This document shows, one piece after another, positions 8,354 to 15,716 of a DNA stretch of 41,468 nucleotides (position 1 is the first letter of the stretch; each line of letters begins with the position of its first letter). The stretch is from Dehalococcoidia bacterium. GTDB taxonomy: Bacteria; Chloroflexota; Dehalococcoidia; Dehalococcoidales; UBA2162. The stretch covers positions 1 to 41,468 of the forward strand of contig DUFA01000121.1 of NCBI GenBank assembly GCA_011191975.1, written 5' to 3'. Both the position numbers and the translations under genes were made by a program. The notes below the pieces were generated by a model, which did not search any database, had not been told where the DNA came from, and saw nothing but the letters and a program-made list of their open reading frames with translations.

Positions 8354-9571
8354 ATGAAACTAACGAAACTTGAGACTTTTATTGTGGAAGTACCCCCACC
8401 CGGTTATGGTGGTACCTACTGGTTCTTTATAAAGTTGCATACCGATGAAGGGATATACGGCTGGGGTGAAACGGCTACTCTCGGCGTATTTTATCGTTTA
8501 CAGAAGAGCTATAAGACTCTGATGGAGGAAATATTTGAAACTCATCTGAAAGGTGAAAACCCGTTAGATAGAGAACGTTTATCGAAAACACTCTACACAG
8601 CGCTTTCCTGTCGTCATTCGGAATACTTTACACAGGGACTTGTTAGCGCTATCGATGTGGCACTATGGGATATTGCTGGTAAAGTATGTAATCAACCGGT
8701 ATACAACCTGCTTGGTGGCGTTTTCAGGAAGAAAGTACGGAGTTATACCTATATCTATAATATTAAGACAGGAGGAGAAGTACGTTCCGACTGGTTCGAT
8801 GCAGGCTGGATAGCGGAAAATGCACGGTACCTGGTTGAAGAAGGCTTTACAGGTTTAAAACTAGACCCGGTGCCAATGGTGCACTTTGAACCACCTTTGA
8901 CTGCTCAAGAAGCAGCTGATCCGAATTTGAGATATAGAGGTGGATACCGCAATCCGTTTAATATGACATTGGAACAATATGAGAAAGTGGAAGAAACCAT
9001 AGGAACACTTCGTGATGCTGTCGGTAACAAGGCTGATATTCTGATCGGAACTCACGGTCAGATAACTACCGCTTCAGCAATCCGCCTTGCCAAGGTACTC
9101 GAACCATTTAAACCATTGTGGTTCGAAGAGCCTGTACCGCCCGAGAACACCAAGGAGATGGCTAAAGTAGCCAGGAGTACCTCTATTCCCATTGCGACCG
9201 GTGAAAGACTCTCTACCGTCTATGATTTCACAAGGTTGCTTGAAGACGGAGCTGCTGTGTATCTGCAACCTGATCTTGGTTCATGCGGTGGAATCACCGA
9301 ATGCAAGAAAATTGCAGCTGTTGCAGAAGGTTACTACGCTCAGATGGCACCTCACGTCTGGGGAGGACCAGTTATTACCGCGGCGGCTCTGCAAATTGAT
9401 GCTGTAATACCCAACTTCCTTATCCAGGAAAGTATTTATAAAGGTGGCGGTTACTTTGATGAAATCGTGGTAGAACCGTTTGTTTGGGAAAACGGTTATT
9501 ATATCCTGCCGACATCGCCGGGAATCGGTTTGGATCTGAACATGAAGGCTATCGAAAAATATAAAGTCTAG
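8354..9571 (+). CDS. Mandelate racemase / muconate lactonizing enzyme family protein
   Basis: 405-residue enolase-superfamily enzyme resembling galactonate dehydratase and related acid-sugar dehydratases or cycloisomerases. The capping domain starts with KLTKLETFIVEVPP and GWGE (37-39). The barrel has Lys169 (GLKLDP), an IGTHGQ strand at 231-236, FEEPVPPEN at 257-265, GERLST with Glu284, QPDLGSCGGITE near 305-316, and His334 in MAPHVWGGP. In galactonate dehydratase the strand corresponding to IGTHGQ reads VDFHGR, so the usual first metal-ligand Asp appears to be Gly232 here. The ribosome site AAGGAGGG is good. Divergent from the URO-D operon. Reaction unknown. Confidence 0.88.
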   Translation: MKLTKLETFIVEVPPPGYGGTYWFFIKLHTDEGIYGWGETATLGVFYRLQKSYKTLMEEIFETHLKGENPLDRERLSKTLYTALSCRHSEYFTQGLVSAIDVALWDIAGKVCNQPVYNLLGGVFRKKVRSYTYIYNIKTGGEVRSDWFDAGWIAENARYLVEEGFTGLKLDPVPMVHFEPPLTAQEAADPNLRYRGGYRNPFNMTLEQYEKVEETIGTLRDAVGNKADILIGTHGQITTASAIRLAKVLEPFKPLWFEEPVPPENTKEMAKVARSTSIPIATGERLSTVYDFTRLLEDGAAVYLQPDLGSCGGITECKKIAAVAEGYYAQMAPHVWGGPVITAAALQIDAVIPNFLIQESIYKGGGYFDEIVVEPFVWENGYYILPTSPGIGLDLNMKAIEKYKV

Positions 9572-9619
9572 CAATATATCCGTCACAACAAGAACCATGC
9601 CTGTCTTCCATGAAACAGA

Positions 9620-9641
9620 ATGCTTTTAATATGAAAAGCAT
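9620..9641. repeat. Perfect 8-bp inverted repeat upstream of DUF3090 gene
   Basis: ATGCTTTT, a 6-nt loop, then AAAAGCAT, directly seen, 15 nt before the DUF3090 start. There is no T-run after it on either strand, so it is not a good terminator. It could be an operator or a structured leader, or chance in AT-rich DNA. Confidence 0.35.
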
Positions 9642-9656
9642 GATAAACTGAAGAAT

Positions 9657-10163
9657 ATGTTGGGGAAAAGCTATGATTTTGACGAACCAGGCTTGCTTTC
9701 CGTTATTTCGGTAGGAGTGCCCGGCAAAAGAACATTCTTCCTTGTTATAGGAGAGAAAGAGGAATGGATTCGGTTATGGCTGGAAAAAGAACATCTTGAA
9801 GCTTTATCAATTGCTATCGATCAATTTATTGTTAGGCTGTCTCAAGAACTCCGACAATATTCAAATGAACCATCAATCCAATCTTCCGGTGATGACCTAC
9901 CCGTTGGATTGCCTTCAGGTGAATTTGAGGTAGACCAGATTGGTATTGGTTTTGACAATGAAAAGGTAGTTTTCGAGTTCCTTGTTCATGCATTAGGCCC
10001 ACAAAACGTTGATGGTATTATGGTGAGTTGCCGGATTAATCCTAGGAAAGTAAGAAGGCTGGGAAATCTGGCAAGAGAGATTTGTGCAGCCGGTAGACCT
10101 CGATGCAAGCTTTGCGGCAGACCTATCGATCCGACAGGACATGATTGTCCCATGCAAAATTGA
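9657..10163 (+). CDS. DUF3090 family protein (TIGR03847 type)
   Basis: 168-residue protein matching the DUF3090 pattern: an opening K-S-Y-D-F-D-E-P-G, a GVPGKRTFFLVIG strand, LEKEHLEALSIAIDQ helix, and a C-terminal zinc-knuckle-like CKLCGRPIDPTGHDCP. Four ligand candidates are visible: two Cys in CKLC, then His and Cys in GHDC. Function is not known. In Actinobacteria and Chloroflexi this family is usually linked to a SCO1664-type protein and a phosphatase, and the SCO1664-type partner is found here at 11192-11926. The start is set by the family opening; the upstream ribosome site is weak. It converges on the inositol-phosphatase gene 22 nt away. Confidence 0.85.
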   Translation: MLGKSYDFDEPGLLSVISVGVPGKRTFFLVIGEKEEWIRLWLEKEHLEALSIAIDQFIVRLSQELRQYSNEPSIQSSGDDLPVGLPSGEFEVDQIGIGFDNEKVVFEFLVHALGPQNVDGIMVSCRINPRKVRRLGNLAREICAAGRPRCKLCGRPIDPTGHDCPMQN

Positions 10164-10185
10164 CTGCCTGATATTCTATCGTTTT

Positions 10186-11145
10186 CTACGACTTCTGCTT
10201 AAGTAAATCCTTGCCTATAGACTCCCGCAGCTTCTTGTATCCTGGTCGTAGAACATTTATCCAGTCTTGAGGTTGGCGATGAATACGGATGTCTTTAACG
10301 ATCTTATTGACTATACCCGGTGTTCCTGCAATGAGAGGGGATGACCAACTCTGGAAAGACTCATGTGTTGTATCGATCCCTGTTTTCTCTGTTTCCAATT
10401 CGTGGAGTTCTTTCCAGTCTTTACTCTTCTTCTCATAAGTAAAGATAAGTCCCCCGGCTTCTCTAACCAGAACAACTCCAGAAAGTACATCCCATAATTT
10501 AGGACTGTTAAATAGAGCGAATTGAAAAACTCCACATGCTGTCAAAGCAAGTTCAAGAGCAATGCTGCCAAGATTCCTGACTTCGTAAGGTTCTTTTCTA
10601 CTTTTTCCGGATAAACGGAACTGACTGCGATATTGAAATGGCATTTCCGAAAGAGACTGTCGTAGTGAATCTATGGCAACCGTTATCCTTTCATCTTCAT
10701 AAAAAGCTCCGTTTCCAAGAAAGGCGTGATAAACGCCTTCCGCAGTCTTGTGACTGACCGGCACGTAGATACTTCCTGCTACAGGGAGATTTCGCCATAA
10801 TACTCCGATAGAGACAGCAAAGAAAGGCAGACCATTAATAAAGTTAGCGGTACCGTCCAGAGGATCCAGTACCCAGGTAAAGGGAGAAGAATAGTGGCAA
10901 GAGATACCCTCTTCTTCGCTCAAGATACGATGCTCAGGGAATTTTTCTTTTATTGCTTGTTTTAGATATTCTTCCGAAATACGGTCGGCTGTCGTCACTG
11001 GATCGGTATCCTTCTCACCTTTGTAATTTATTTCCAGAGGCTTTTGAAAATGTTCAAGTAAAATATGCCCTGCTTCCCTGGCAATATTTACGGAGAAATT
11101 ATCAATCTCTTCTAGCATCGCAATATCAACGTTTTCTTGGTTCAT
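10186..11145 (-). CDS. Inositol monophosphatase / CysQ-like phosphatase
   Basis: 319-residue Mg-dependent, Li-sensitive-type phosphatase of the inositol monophosphatase superfamily. Metal-site motifs are intact: DPVTTADRISEE at 48-59, ILSEEEG at 74-80, and WVLDPLDGTANFINGLPFF at 91-109 (Asp94, Asp97). LWDVLSGVVLVREAGG lies near 217-232. Such enzymes split inositol-1-phosphate, fructose-1,6-bisphosphate or 3'-phosphoadenosine-5'-phosphate, and sequence alone does not choose. The neighbours (DUF3090 and SCO1664-like genes) match the arrangement near cysQ in Mycobacterium, which favours a CysQ-like role. The extra tail (about 50 residues after the last motif) is longer than in E. coli SuhB. Confidence 0.88.
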   Translation of the reverse strand: MNQENVDIAMLEEIDNFSVNIAREAGHILLEHFQKPLEINYKGEKDTDPVTTADRISEEYLKQAIKEKFPEHRILSEEEGISCHYSSPFTWVLDPLDGTANFINGLPFFAVSIGVLWRNLPVAGSIYVPVSHKTAEGVYHAFLGNGAFYEDERITVAIDSLRQSLSEMPFQYRSQFRLSGKSRKEPYEVRNLGSIALELALTACGVFQFALFNSPKLWDVLSGVVLVREAGGLIFTYEKKSKDWKELHELETEKTGIDTTHESFQSWSSPLIAGTPGIVNKIVKDIRIHRQPQDWINVLRPGYKKLRESIGKDLLKQKS

Positions 11146-11191
11146 ATTTAATTACACATTTTAATTCGTATTTTATTGATACTCACAATAG

Positions 11192-11926
11192 TTAATACCA
11201 GGGAAAGGGCACACTCCAGGATGAAGTGGGATGGGGAAATACAGCTTCCTGGAGTATTTTTTTTATGCGAATATCCAGAGCTTCTATTTCTTTTTTGTCA
11301 AGTAATTGGAGAAGTTTATTCCGTATATCTCTGCCTTGCTTCAGTCTATCACGCAGTATTTTAATATCAGCTACCATTTCCTTTGGTATCTTCTGACCTG
11401 CATAGTCCCAGAAAACTGTCCTCAGTTTCGGTACTGAGTTAAAAGTCAAACCATGATCTACTATCCAAAGTCGACCGTATTTATCATTAAGCAAATGGCT
11501 GATCTTTCGATCGGCATTATTTACCAGGTAATCAAACAAAATAATTTTTTTAAGTAGCAAAACATCTACAATAGTATCGTTGAAATTTCTTATTCTTTTC
11601 GGAATTTCTACCATGTATTGCATCGAGCCAATGCCATATGGACCTTGACGAATAATTGTTGGAGGTACAAAGTACCATTCGATCTCCAGACTTATCAGGA
11701 ACGCAGCATATTCTCTCTTATAAAGAGTCCCGTCCGGAAAATCCCAGAGGGGTGCTTCACCCTGGCATGGTTTATAGATTGATTTTAATTCCCGTCCATC
11801 ATGTACCATCCTCACCACAAACACATGATTGGATCCGGCAAGCAGCCAGTCACAACTCTCTATTTCAGCTTGTTTCATAAAATCACATAGCTGTAATAAT
11901 TCTACCCTATCCATTCCCACTCTCAT
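11192..11926 (-). CDS. SCO1664 family protein (PI 3-/4-kinase-like fold, TIGR03843 type)
   Basis: 244-residue protein of the SCO1664/TIGR03843 family, distantly like phosphatidylinositol kinases. Visible motifs are VFVVRMVHDGRELKSIYKPCQGEAPLWDFPDGTLYKREYAAFLIS (ATP-lysine region, about residues 29-73), LFDYLVNNADRKISHLL (catalytic-loop-like N-x-D-R), and WIVDHGLTF (the DHG element in place of DFG). The activity is unknown, but an ATP-dependent kinase-like reaction is plausible. It lies 46 nt upstream of the inositol-phosphatase gene on the same strand, so both may be one operon. ATG at 11926 or the in-frame ATG at 11914 could be the start; neither has a well-spaced ribosome site. Confidence 0.82.
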   Translation of the reverse strand: MRVGMDRVELLQLCDFMKQAEIESCDWLLAGSNHVFVVRMVHDGRELKSIYKPCQGEAPLWDFPDGTLYKREYAAFLISLEIEWYFVPPTIIRQGPYGIGSMQYMVEIPKRIRNFNDTIVDVLLLKKIILFDYLVNNADRKISHLLNDKYGRLWIVDHGLTFNSVPKLRTVFWDYAGQKIPKEMVADIKILRDRLKQGRDIRNKLLQLLDKKEIEALDIRIKKILQEAVFPHPTSSWSVPFPWY

Positions 11927-12009
11927 CTAGGTCAATGATGTATTGCTCAAATTAATAATATTGCCGACTGATTGTTTCGTTCAAGTTTTTATAAGTGTAA
12001 GTATAACAA

Positions 12010-12038
12010 TTAAGAGGTATAATAAACTCTAATATAAT
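12010..12038 (+). promoter_or_regulatory. Candidate sigma-70-type promoter for selenoprotein 1
   Basis: TTAAGA at 12010-12015, a 17-nt spacer, and a perfect TATAAT at 12033-12038. This lies 31 nt upstream of the chosen ATG. A second TATAAT at 12018-12023 has no good partner. The ribosome site AAGAGGTG (12057-12064) lies between promoter and start. Confidence 0.5.
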
Positions 12039-12068
12039 ACTACATAAAATATGAATAAGAGGTGTGCA

Positions 12069-13754
12069 ATGAGTAACAAGTGTGTGGTATTGGATCCGAT
12101 TGGTCAGCCGAGTGGAATATTCGGCAGAAGACTCGAAATCGACTCTCCAATGTTCGCTATCCATGATCCTACTTATCAACCGAGAGACACTTCCGAAAAT
12201 CTGAGTTCACTGAAAATGGCGGAGCGTCTCGATACTCTCGAAGGCAAGGCGGTCTACCTTGTCAATACCGGTTTTGCCGGCGGCAGGGAATTCATGGAAG
12301 AACTCCAGGACTGGTTCGCGAAAAACCGACCCGGTGTGAAGACAATCCTTAAGAACAAGACCACCAGCATGTTCACCGACGAGCCTGATCTCTGGAGGGA
12401 GATAAAGCAAAACGGAGATGCCGTCGTGTTCGGGGTCGGTGGCTGAGACGGCTGCTCGGCGAGTGTCGCCGAATTCTCACGCACCATGGAAAACGACTAT
12501 GGAATTCCTACCGCTCCTGTTGTTACCGCCCGGTTTGCCGATTACGTCGAAAGAGATAAATTAAGCCATGGCATGGCCCTCCGATTTACCTATCCACCTT
12601 ACCCGGTCGGATGGGTTCCACGAGAAACACTCCACCGCTACATCGAAGGTAACGATCCCATCACCGGGATACCTATCACTCAAGAAATAGATGATGCTCT
12701 TACTCGACCGCTTTCCGATTTCGAAAGGAATTTCAAGGCAGGAAAAAGACCTGAACGGCCCCGCTTGCTTGAACCGGATACTGAAGAAAACCTGCACAGA
12801 ATGTTCCTCGAAAACGGCTGGACCGATGGTCTACCGATCATACTGCCGACCGAAGAACGAGTTGCCGAGATGCTGACAGGTACTGACCGCAAACCAGATG
12901 AATACGTTGGCATGATGTCGGTAACGACTCACGAAGAACGTCTCCAGTACAATGTCGAGAAATGCGCTGTTATTGCTGTCATGGCGGGATGCCGACCAGA
13001 ACATTTCCCGGTTATCCTCGCTCTTGGGGCTTCTGGACGACCATCGATGCCAAGTTCCACCACTTCGTTTGCCAGCATGATGATCGTGAACGGACCGATA
13101 AGGAATGAGATAGGCATGAATAGTGGTCTTGGTGCCCTTAGCCCGGTCAACTATGCCAACTCGGTAATCGGCCGTGCCTGGACGCTGATGAGTATTTGCT
13201 TCGGCGATATGCGTCCCGGAGCAACCTTCACCGCTACTACCGGCACGACTATCAACTACAACAATATGTGCTGTGCGGAGAATGAGGAGAATAGCGTCTG
13301 GGAACCGTTCCACGTGCGGAAAGGTTACAAGCCCAACGAGAGTACCATCAGCCTTTTCCGTGGCTGGAATGTTATTATGCTTGGAATGAGACCATCTGAA
13401 ACGACGCGGGAAGTTGCACTACAGGTAAAAGGAATGGGTATGTCATTCACCTATCTCATTGATCCGCTCGTTGCCAGGAGCCTTAAGTATGATGAGGGAT
13501 TTGAAGATCCGGCTAAATTGAGTGACTGGGTCATTGAACAACTGAATCCCCCCATGAGACGGCCGGATATGGTTAACTTCATTGTAGTTGGTGGTGAAAT
13601 GAATCCGTTCTGGGTTGCGACGGATTTCTCCTATTTCCAGACCATCTCAATAGATGAGTGGATACCAAAAACAGGAGTAAAGAAAGATCAAAAACCACTC
13701 CGTATGCCGGAACCTGTAGTGTGCAAAGACGGGTCATGTGGAATTAAGATTTAA
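12069..13754 (+). CDS. UGSC-type selenoprotein 1 (in-frame UGA = Sec126)
   Basis: 561-residue protein read through a UGA at 12444-12446. The start is ATG 12069, with AAGAGGTG 4 nt upstream; an in-frame ATG at 12051 has no ribosome site. The N-terminal domain (about 30-170) runs through LEGKAVYLVNTGFAGG and GDAVVFGVGG-U-DGCSAS to GIPTAPVVTARF, matching the redox domain of UGSC-family (seleno)proteins, where Sec is followed by a Cys three residues on. The C-terminal domain (about 250-540) has TDGLPIILPTEERVAEML, VEKCAVIAVMAGCRPEHFPVIL and NGPIRNEIGMNSG, shared with two paralogues in this window. A unique tail ends CKDGSCGIKI, a possible resolving Cys pair. A SECIS-like hairpin lies just after the UGA. 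Function unknown; an SDR follows 40 nt downstream. Confidence 0.86.
12456..12472 (+). promoter_or_regulatory. SECIS-like hairpin after UGA of selenoprotein 1
   Basis: Perfect 6-bp stem TCGGCG/CGCCGA around the 5-nt loop AGTGT, starting 10 nt after the UGA, with the loop 16 nt after it. Bacterial SECIS elements are short hairpins just inside the coding frame after UGA, often with a G or GU in the apical loop; this fits. SelB binding is inferred. Confidence 0.65.
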
Positions 13755-13794
13755 CAATTTCCACTTAGTCCGTAACGAAAGAAGGAGGTTTAAT

Positions 13795-14724
13795 ATGAAA
13801 AACTTTCAGGATAAAACTGCCTTTGTCACCGGTGGTGCCAGTGGTATCGGGCTGGGTACGACCAAGGTGTTCGTAAAAAACGGCATGAAGGTAGTAATCG
13901 CTGACGCACGGCAGCACGCTATAAACGAAGTTTTAGAGTATTTCAAAGAAAACGGGGGTGAAGTCCACGGTATTTGCTTTAACGTTACGGATCGAGAAGC
14001 CTACGCGAGAGCTGCCGATGAAGCAGAATCCGTATTTGGGAATATACACGTACTCTTCAATAATGCCGGAGTTGGCATGGGTGGCGGCCCTACCGCGCAA
14101 ACAACCTTCAAGGACTGGGACTATGGAATGGGTGTTAATATCGGGGGTGTTATTAACGGAGTGCTGACCATGCTACCGCGCATGCTCAAGCACGGTGAAG
14201 AAGGTCATATCGTTTCAACTTCGTCTACATGTGGTCTTCTGGCTACAGGTGGCATGGCCATATACTGCACCTCCAAGTATGCGGTTACCGGCTTCATGGA
14301 ATGCCTGGCTGTTGAACTCCAGGATAGTGATATCGGAGTTTCTGTTCTTTATCCAGGACCGACAAGGACCAATCTGGGACAATCAACCTGGGAAAACCGT
14401 CCCGAGCATCTCAGGAACGAAGGTGATACCGGGTTACCTCAAAGGTCTGGAGAAAGACCACGTTCAATGGAAGACATGCAAAGAGTTTTCATGGATCCAT
14501 TGGAGATGGGTGAACGAGTTCTGCGTGGCATCAGGCGTAATGATCTCTTCATTCACACTCATCCCGAGTTCACAGAAGGTTATATTTCACGCCACGACGC
14601 TATCATCCGTGCTGTACCGGATGAACAGGTCGATGCAGAACGCTGGAATATTATCAAGGGATTCAGTACCACCTATACGGATAGATATGACAAACAAGAG
14701 AAGGTTGGACCTCCAGACTGGTAG
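13795..14724 (+). CDS. SDR family NAD(P)-dependent oxidoreductase
   Basis: 309-residue short-chain dehydrogenase/reductase. The start is the ATG at 13795, set by AAGGAGG eight bases upstream; the frame is open further back but that would overlap the selenoprotein. Rossmann motif TGGASGIG is at 12-19, NNAG at 89-92, Ser143/144 in STSST, and catalytic Tyr157 and Lys161 in YCTSK. The cofactor-selecting region VIADA after strand 2 has an acidic residue, which usually means NAD(H). It is longer than a classic SDR (about 250) because of an extended C-terminal part with HTHPEFTEGY. The 40-nt gap suggests co-transcription with selenoprotein 1, and a strong terminator follows. Substrate unknown. Confidence 0.92.
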   Translation: MKNFQDKTAFVTGGASGIGLGTTKVFVKNGMKVVIADARQHAINEVLEYFKENGGEVHGICFNVTDREAYARAADEAESVFGNIHVLFNNAGVGMGGGPTAQTTFKDWDYGMGVNIGGVINGVLTMLPRMLKHGEEGHIVSTSSTCGLLATGGMAIYCTSKYAVTGFMECLAVELQDSDIGVSVLYPGPTRTNLGQSTWENRPEHLRNEGDTGLPQRSGERPRSMEDMQRVFMDPLEMGERVLRGIRRNDLFIHTHPEFTEGYISRHDAIIRAVPDEQVDAERWNIIKGFSTTYTDRYDKQEKVGPPDW

Positions 14725-14743
14725 ATTTATTTTACCCAATAGT

Positions 14744-14772
14744 AACGCCCCGATGTTTCCCATCGGGGCGTT
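14744..14772 (+). terminator. Rho-independent terminator after selenoprotein 1 - SDR
   Basis: 12-bp GC-rich stem AACGCCCCGATG / CATCGGGGCGTT around a 5-nt loop, followed by TTATCTTCTT. It ends the plus-strand selenoprotein 1-SDR transcript. Confidence 0.85.
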
Positions 14773-14886
14773 TATCTTCTTAGTGGAAATGAGAGGATGA
14801 TTGAACTTTTTCGAAATAAGGTTGTGCTTTATCAGGTACTAGCTTTATATATTCTGTATTTTGATTCCGTGCGATCAACATCATCA

Positions 14887-15714
14887 CTATCTCATTTTTT
14901 GAAGGTAAATATTCCCCAGGGAGATATCCTTATCAAGTAAAATGCTTTCAATCGTGATCGGGTAATACCCCTCAGCTTGGATATTAAGAGAACATGCTAT
15001 GCCTGACTCCAGGCCATCAAATTCAAAATCACCGTAATTGTTTGTTCTGGTAGTAAGATTGGTCTCTGCAGCTTTATCAATCAGTGTAACCTCTACATAC
15101 TCCAGACAGTCTTTACTTTCATTGCAGTATACGCTACCAGCAATAAAAGCCTTTGGTAGCCCAATATAGTAAACCGTCGGTGCTGTCCCGTACTCAGGAT
15201 GAAGCTGCTCTGCTTTTTCTATTAAGTCAGTAAGTTCTTCTTTGTTTCCGAAAGTGAAGACTCGAGCTGGACAGACTTCAACGCATCTCGGTTGTTGCCA
15301 GCCTTTATCCAGGAGATGGGCACAAAAAGTACATTTCTGTGGAATTTCCAACTCTTCGTTCCAGTAGACCATCCCGTAGCGGCAAGCTGTCACTATTTGT
15401 TTTTGTCCTTTACTCTTTTCTGGATCTATGATGACAATACCATCATCCCTTTTATAAGCAGCACCATTTTTTGCAGCCTTTACACAGAGAGGATCCTTGC
15501 ATAGCATGCACAGCTTCGGAACAAAGGTACCTTTTACCTGGGGAAACTGCCCTCTTTCAATCTCATCGACCTGTATCCAGTACTGACCTGTTTCAGGTTG
15601 TGCTTCGCTGTATGGCAGCCAGGACTGGCCGGCAAATTCATCTTTACAGGCGATAAAGCAGTCAAAGCATGCTGTACATTTCGTTACATCAATTATTAAT
15701 GCTTTCTGTCCCAT
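14887..15714 (-). CDS. Fe-S small subunit of a transhydroxylase-like molybdopterin enzyme
   Basis: 275-residue electron-carrier subunit closely resembling the small subunit (AthS) of pyrogallol-phloroglucinol transhydroxylase of Pelobacter acidigallici, which is 274 residues. Three Cys-rich blocks are seen: CTACFDCFIACKDE (about 11-24), CMLCKDPLCVKAAKNGA, then CRYGMVYW and CTFCAHLL with CVEVC, enough for three [4Fe-4S] clusters. The C-terminal 90 residues form a carboxypeptidase-regulatory/transthyretin-like domain (TNNYGDFEFDGLESG), as in AthS. I place the start at 15714 because GGGAGG lies just upstream and the large-subunit stop ends two bases before the ATG. No signal peptide, so probably cytoplasmic. 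Confidence 0.88.
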   Translation of the reverse strand: MGQKALIIDVTKCTACFDCFIACKDEFAGQSWLPYSEAQPETGQYWIQVDEIERGQFPQVKGTFVPKLCMLCKDPLCVKAAKNGAAYKRDDGIVIIDPEKSKGQKQIVTACRYGMVYWNEELEIPQKCTFCAHLLDKGWQQPRCVEVCPARVFTFGNKEELTDLIEKAEQLHPEYGTAPTVYYIGLPKAFIAGSVYCNESKDCLEYVEVTLIDKAAETNLTTRTNNYGDFEFDGLESGIACSLNIQAEGYYPITIESILLDKDISLGNIYLQKMR

Positions 15715-15716
15715 GC

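Noticed and set aside
11213-11258. Inverted repeat ACTCCAGGA / TCCTGGAGT followed by T-run, as a plus-strand terminator
   Set aside because: It has a 25-nt loop, lies inside the end of a minus-strand gene, and no plus-strand transcript is expected there.
12829-13313. 160-codon minus-strand frame inside selenoprotein 1
   Set aside because: It is a shadow of the plus-strand coding frame with no motifs or ribosome site.
12486-13754. Separate 422-residue gene starting at an internal ATG after the UGA
   Set aside because: No ribosome site precedes that ATG, and conserved residues lie between the UGA and it; it is the C-terminal part of the selenoprotein.
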